The notes beneath the pieces are model-generated. The model was given only the letters and a program-made list of their open reading frames with translations. It made no database searches and had not been told where the DNA came from. Of a DNA stretch of 64,000 bases, positions 60,858 through 64,000 are shown piece after piece. The position numbers were made by a program, and so were the translations under genes. Source of the stretch: Hyphomicrobiales bacterium (GTDB lineage Bacteria > Pseudomonadota > Alphaproteobacteria > Rhizobiales > Beijerinckiaceae); assembly GCA_947455025.1 (NCBI GenBank), contig CANGLU010000002.1, forward strand, positions 30,004-94,003. Reading direction: 5' to 3'. How positions within the stretch are numbered: position 1 is the first letter of the stretch; each line of letters begins with the position of its first letter.

Positions 60858-62570
60858 TTAGTCATGCGCATAGATGTCGCGGTCTTTTGTCTCCGGAATG
60901 AAGATAAGGCCAACAACAAAGGTAATCAGCGCAAAGCCGATTGGGTACCAAAGCCCGTAGTAAATATCACCCGTCTGCGCCACGAGAGCAAAAGCGGTTG
61001 CTGGCAATAAGCCACCAAACCAGCCATTGCCGATGTGGTAGGGCAGGGACATGGAGGTATACCGGATGCGGGTCGGAAACAGTTCGACAAGCGCTGCGGC
61101 AATCGGGCCATACACCATCGTCACATAGACAACGAGAATGGTCAGAATACCGATGATGGTCAGCGTTTGCGAGCTGAAGATATCAAACACACCCGAGATC
61201 TTCACTTTGCCCGCATCATCTGCTTTTGGATAGCCTGCAGCAACGGCTGCCGCCGTCAGGTTTTTGCCGAAATCAGCGTCAAGCTTGCCATCTTTGAAAA
61301 CAGCAATTTCCTTGTCGTTGACAACAACCTTAGCCTTTTCACCAGCCGCTGCCGTCAGGTTGGACGTGTAGCGAATAGCGCCCTTTGACAGTGCATCACG
61401 TGCCAAGTCGCACGATGACGTGAATTTCCGGGTGCCGATTGGGTTGAACAAGTCACCGCAATCCGCCGCGTCGGCTACAACCTGAACCTTGACGGTTTCA
61501 AGGGCATTGGCCAGCGTTGGATTGGCATTCTTGGTCAAAGCACCAAAGAGCGGGAAATAGGTCAAAGCCGCCAGCAAGCAGCCGGCAAGAATGATCGGCT
61601 TACGACCGATTTTATCCGACAAAGCGCCGAAGATGATAAAGCCGACCGTTCCGACCGCCAAGGAATAGGCGATGAGAAGGTTAGCCGTATAACCGTCGAT
61701 CTTGAGGATCGATTGCAAGAAGAACAGGGCGTAGAATTGGCCCGTATACCAAACAACGCCTTGGCCCATCACAAGACCGAAAAGCGCAAGAAGCGCGATC
61801 TTGGCATTCTTCCACTGACCGAAAGCTTCGGTCAAAGGTGCGGTCGAGTGCTTGCCTTCGTCCTTCATTTTTTGGAACGCAGGCGATTCACTGAGCTGCA
61901 GACGGATCCAGACGGAAACGCCAAGCAAAACAATCGATACGCCGAAAGGCACGCGCCAGCCCCAAGCCGCAAATTCGGCTTCGCCAATAATGGTGCGGGT
62001 TGTGAGAATAACGATCAGGGACAGGAACAGACCGAGTGTGGCCGTTGTCTGAATCCATGAGGTGTAAAACCCACGGCGACCATGTGGTGCATGTTCGGCC
62101 ACATAGGTTGCAGCACCGCCATATTCACCGCCAAGCGCCAAGCCTTGCAACAGGCGAAGCGCAATGAGGATGATTGGTGCAGCAATGCCGATGCTTGTCG
62201 AGCTTGGCAACAAAGCCACCACAAAGGTCGAAAGACCCATGATCAGAATGGTCACAAGGAAGGTGTATTTGCGGCCGACGAGATCGCCGATCCGGCCGAA
62301 AACAAGCGCGCCGAAGGGACGCACGATAAAGCCTGCGGCAAACGCCAGAAGCGAGAAGATGTTGCGGGTCGCTTCATCAAACATCGGCTTGCCATCGGCA
62401 CCGGCGACGTTGAAGAATTGCGCGCCGATAATCGCAGCGAGCGAACCATAAAGATAAAAATCATACCATTCGAAGACAGTACCGAGCGAAGAAGCAAAAA
62501 TCACTTTCTTCTCGGCGCTGGTCATCGGGCGAGGCTCGGCATGAGCGTGTGCACCGGATACAGTGGCCAT
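60858..62570 (-). CDS. MFS transporter of the metabolite:H+ symporter type, with a large insertion
   Basis: 570 residues, about 120 longer than usual MHS carriers. The N-terminal half is typical: SSLGTVFEWYDFYLYGS near 27-43, RPFGALVFGRIGDLVGRKYT near 84-103, RLLQGLALGGEYGGAATYVAEH near 139-160. Between residues about 345 and 468, after motif GRKPIILAG near 322-330, a hydrophilic stretch with Cys371 and Cys387 interrupts two membrane segments. It would face the periplasm if topology is normal. Relatives import proline, betaine, citrate or ketoglutarate. ATG 62570 follows AGGAAAG. Confidence 0.88.
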   Translation of the reverse strand: MATVSGAHAHAEPRPMTSAEKKVIFASSLGTVFEWYDFYLYGSLAAIIGAQFFNVAGADGKPMFDEATRNIFSLLAFAAGFIVRPFGALVFGRIGDLVGRKYTFLVTILIMGLSTFVVALLPSSTSIGIAAPIILIALRLLQGLALGGEYGGAATYVAEHAPHGRRGFYTSWIQTTATLGLFLSLIVILTTRTIIGEAEFAAWGWRVPFGVSIVLLGVSVWIRLQLSESPAFQKMKDEGKHSTAPLTEAFGQWKNAKIALLALFGLVMGQGVVWYTGQFYALFFLQSILKIDGYTANLLIAYSLAVGTVGFIIFGALSDKIGRKPIILAGCLLAALTYFPLFGALTKNANPTLANALETVKVQVVADAADCGDLFNPIGTRKFTSSCDLARDALSKGAIRYTSNLTAAAGEKAKVVVNDKEIAVFKDGKLDADFGKNLTAAAVAAGYPKADDAGKVKISGVFDIFSSQTLTIIGILTILVVYVTMVYGPIAAALVELFPTRIRYTSMSLPYHIGNGWFGGLLPATAFALVAQTGDIYYGLWYPIGFALITFVVGLIFIPETKDRDIYAHD

Positions 62571-62845
62571 AGGCTTTCCTTTTTGGCTTACAGGCTCGAG
62601 AAAACGAGGCGCACAACGCCCCTCAATGCCAATGTTCGATTGGCCTTGCCCTCTTGCCTGCGCCGACATCTGCGTCGGCAGTTTCCCCCGAGGCGGACCG
62701 ATGTCGGACCGCTGCGATTGACTTACGCTCCGATCCCGTTGTGAGAAGAGAAGCGTGTCATGGAGCTGTAATACAGGATTTTACCGAACAGGTCGATGCA
62801 GCCCTTATCGGCATTTGGTCTAAGGTTTCACGGGAAACGCGCGTT
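62571..62845. other. Intergenic region without a visible gene
   Basis: 275 bases between the MFS transporter start and rlmB end. I see no reading frame with a ribosome-binding site and no RNA gene; it holds the transporter's promoter region. Confidence 0.4.
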
Positions 62846-63694
62846 TTAAGGGCGCTTCATCGCACCTACAACCGTTGAAAGGGCAATGGCCACGGCGTTC
62901 GAAACATTGAGGCTCTTGATCGCACCGGGCATATCGAGACGCGCCAGAACATCGCACCGCTCGCGGGTTAGGCGACGCAAGCCCTTGCCTTCCGCCCCCA
63001 TAACAAGCGCTATCGGCGGATTGGCGAGGCTTTCGGCCAAAACATTGGGGCCTTCTGAGTCGAGGCCAACGCGCCAATAGCCCTTATCCCCCAGCAAAGT
63101 GAGGGCCTGGGCCAGATTGACCACTTCGATCAATGGCACATGCTCCAACCCGCCCGAGGCCGCTTTGGCCAAAACGCCAACCGCTTCCGGACTGTTGCGC
63201 TCCGTAACCAGAACGGCTTCGGCGGCAAAAGCCGCAGCCGTCCGCAAAATCGCACCCACATTATGCGGATCAGTGACCTGATCCAGCACAATCACGACAC
63301 CTTTACCCTCTAAATCATGGATATCAGCAGCCGGAAGCCCATCGGCCTCAAGCGCGATCCCTTGATGGACGGCGTCCGGTCCCGTGATCCGGTCAATTTC
63401 GTCGGGTTTGGCCATAATCGGCGCAATCGGCAGATCCGGCATTTCTTCCATCAACCGCTTGAGGGCGTTTTCCGTGACATGGAGCACCAAAGCTTTGCGG
63501 CGCGGATTTTTCAGCGCCTCGATCACCGCATGAAAACCATAAATCACCGGACGGCCCGAACGTGGGCGCTCGGAACGGGCAGGGCGATCCTGAAAAGGCG
63601 CCTTAAATGGCGGCCGCGGGCGATCCTCGCGGCCCCGTTCGTGCGGCGGGCGGTCGGCGGATCCGTTCCGTTTCTTGTCAAAGCGCTTGGCCAT
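62846..63694 (-). CDS. rlmB: 23S rRNA (guanosine-2251-2'-O) methyltransferase, SpoU/TrmH family
   Basis: 282 residues. A basic, low-complexity N-terminal extension (about 1-45), then the L30e-like RNA-binding domain (GFHAVIEALKNPRRKALVLHV in two pieces near 53-73) and the SPOUT methyltransferase domain with its three motifs: LDQVTDPHNVGAILRTAAAF in order near 137-157, ALVMGAEGKGLRRLTRE near 225-241 and SLNVSNAVAIAL near 259-270. ATG 63694 has GAGGG just upstream; a second ATG sits directly before it. RlmB methylates the ribosomal P-loop; other TrmH members act on tRNA. Confidence 0.88.
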   Translation of the reverse strand: MAKRFDKKRNGSADRPPHERGREDRPRPPFKAPFQDRPARSERPRSGRPVIYGFHAVIEALKNPRRKALVLHVTENALKRLMEEMPDLPIAPIMAKPDEIDRITGPDAVHQGIALEADGLPAADIHDLEGKGVVIVLDQVTDPHNVGAILRTAAAFAAEAVLVTERNSPEAVGVLAKAASGGLEHVPLIEVVNLAQALTLLGDKGYWRVGLDSEGPNVLAESLANPPIALVMGAEGKGLRRLTRERCDVLARLDMPGAIKSLNVSNAVAIALSTVVGAMKRP

Positions 63695-63872
63695 CATGCC
63701 CTCTTTCTGATCGAGCCGATCTTTTGCATGACAGAGCAAGTTTAGGCAAATTTAGCGGGATCGCAGCGTTTCATCGGCTAAGGGCAGTTGACACCGCCCG
63801 ATAGCGTCATCATAAGGGCGGTCTCGATTTCGGATGGTTCGCTGTCCAAAAGCGAGATTGAGGCTGGAATAC

Positions 63873-63957
63873 GGGGGAATGTCCCGAGCGGCAAAGGGGG
63901 CGGACTGTAAATCCGCTGGCTACGCCTTCGCAGGTTCGAGTCCTGCTTCCCCCACCA
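63873..63957 (+). tRNA. tRNA-Tyr (anticodon GTA)
   Basis: 85-base class II tRNA with an encoded CCA end. The acceptor stem is GGGGGAA/TTCCCCC, anticodon GTA sits in CTGTAAA, a long variable arm GGCTACGCC follows, and the T arm is GCAGG-TTCGAGT-CCTGC. Reads TAT and TAC. Confidence 0.95.
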
Positions 63958-64000
63958 GCCTTCGCCCTTCGGGCTACGGCTCGGCAAGCCAACGGCTTGA

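Noticed and set aside
63778..63987. Minus-strand frame containing KQDSNLRRRSQRIYSPPP
   Set aside because: It is the antisense reading of tRNA-Tyr, a common spurious database protein.
1..64000. CRISPR array, insertion sequence or prophage
   Set aside because: No regularly spaced repeats, transposase, integrase or phage structural genes were seen on either strand.

Overview
The window reads as chromosomal DNA of an alphaproteobacterium, most likely Hyphomicrobiales (Rhizobiales)-like, of intermediate GC. Pointers are a DUF3297 protein, a bacterial transglutaminase-like cysteine protease, an aerobic CO dehydrogenase-type large subunit and a CoxG protein, a BKACE enzyme, and the IscU-like / YidD / ThrS block next to folE-hisI. 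I see no transposase, integrase, phage gene or CRISPR array. Nearly all sequence is coding, in short operons on both strands. This was read by eye; no database search was run, so family names rest on recognised motifs and overall resemblance.

Layout. 0-5 kb: truncated NCS1 nucleobase transporter, FMN-dependent alpha-hydroxy-acid (lactate) dehydrogenase, DUF3297, cold-shock protein, adenine deaminase, and a BKACE-SDR pair. 5-11 kb: formamidase-like hydrolase, nitroreductase, haloacid dehalogenase, EamA transporter, tRNA hydroxylase TrhO, cyclopropane fatty acid synthase. 10.9-11.8 kb: a consensus sigma-54 promoter ahead of an unannotated 54-residue protein, then a FlgM-like protein behind a sigma-28-like promoter. 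11.8-19.1 kb: pabB-pabA-pabC, a CoxG protein, a hydrolase, a glutathione peroxidase, and folP-folB-folK. 19.2-24.3 kb: ring-cleaving dioxygenase, DCC protein, and an EmrRAB-type marR-emrA-emrB efflux operon with tandem palindromes in front. 24.4-31.2 kb: orphan molybdopterin hydroxylase large subunit, XRE-cupin regulator, and a four-gene operon SDR-EamA-thiD-MFS.

31.3-35.7 kb: Mla-type phospholipid transport operon (MlaE with STAS, MlaF, MlaD, lipoprotein). 35.8-43.2 kb: transglutaminase-like protease, rhomboid, CBS protein, hisI, folE, IscU-like scaffold, MipA/OmpV porin-like protein, yidD, thrS. 43.2-48.8 kb: secreted unknown, nitroreductase plus flavin reductase, CitE-like remnant, lytic transglycosylase with DUF2336, NAD kinase, and a small Ada-like zinc protein with a TTG start.

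48.9-60.1 kb is the most distinctive region, a Wzx/Wzy-type exopolysaccharide locus. A six-gene plus-strand operon encodes an ExoY-like priming transferase, a GT2, a short Wzz, a Wzy-like polymerase, a GT4, and a flippase fused to a GH16 glycanase. Converging on it is a minus-strand pair, a polysaccharide deacetylase and a stand-alone adenylation-carrier-thioesterase protein. Together they could build, export, trim, deacetylate and perhaps acylate one polymer. The window ends with tRNA-Thr, a small secreted Gly-rich protein, an MHS-type transporter with a Cys-containing insertion, rlmB and tRNA-Tyr.

Folate synthesis is unusually well represented: pabA, pabB, pabC, folP, folB, folK and folE all lie here in three separate places.
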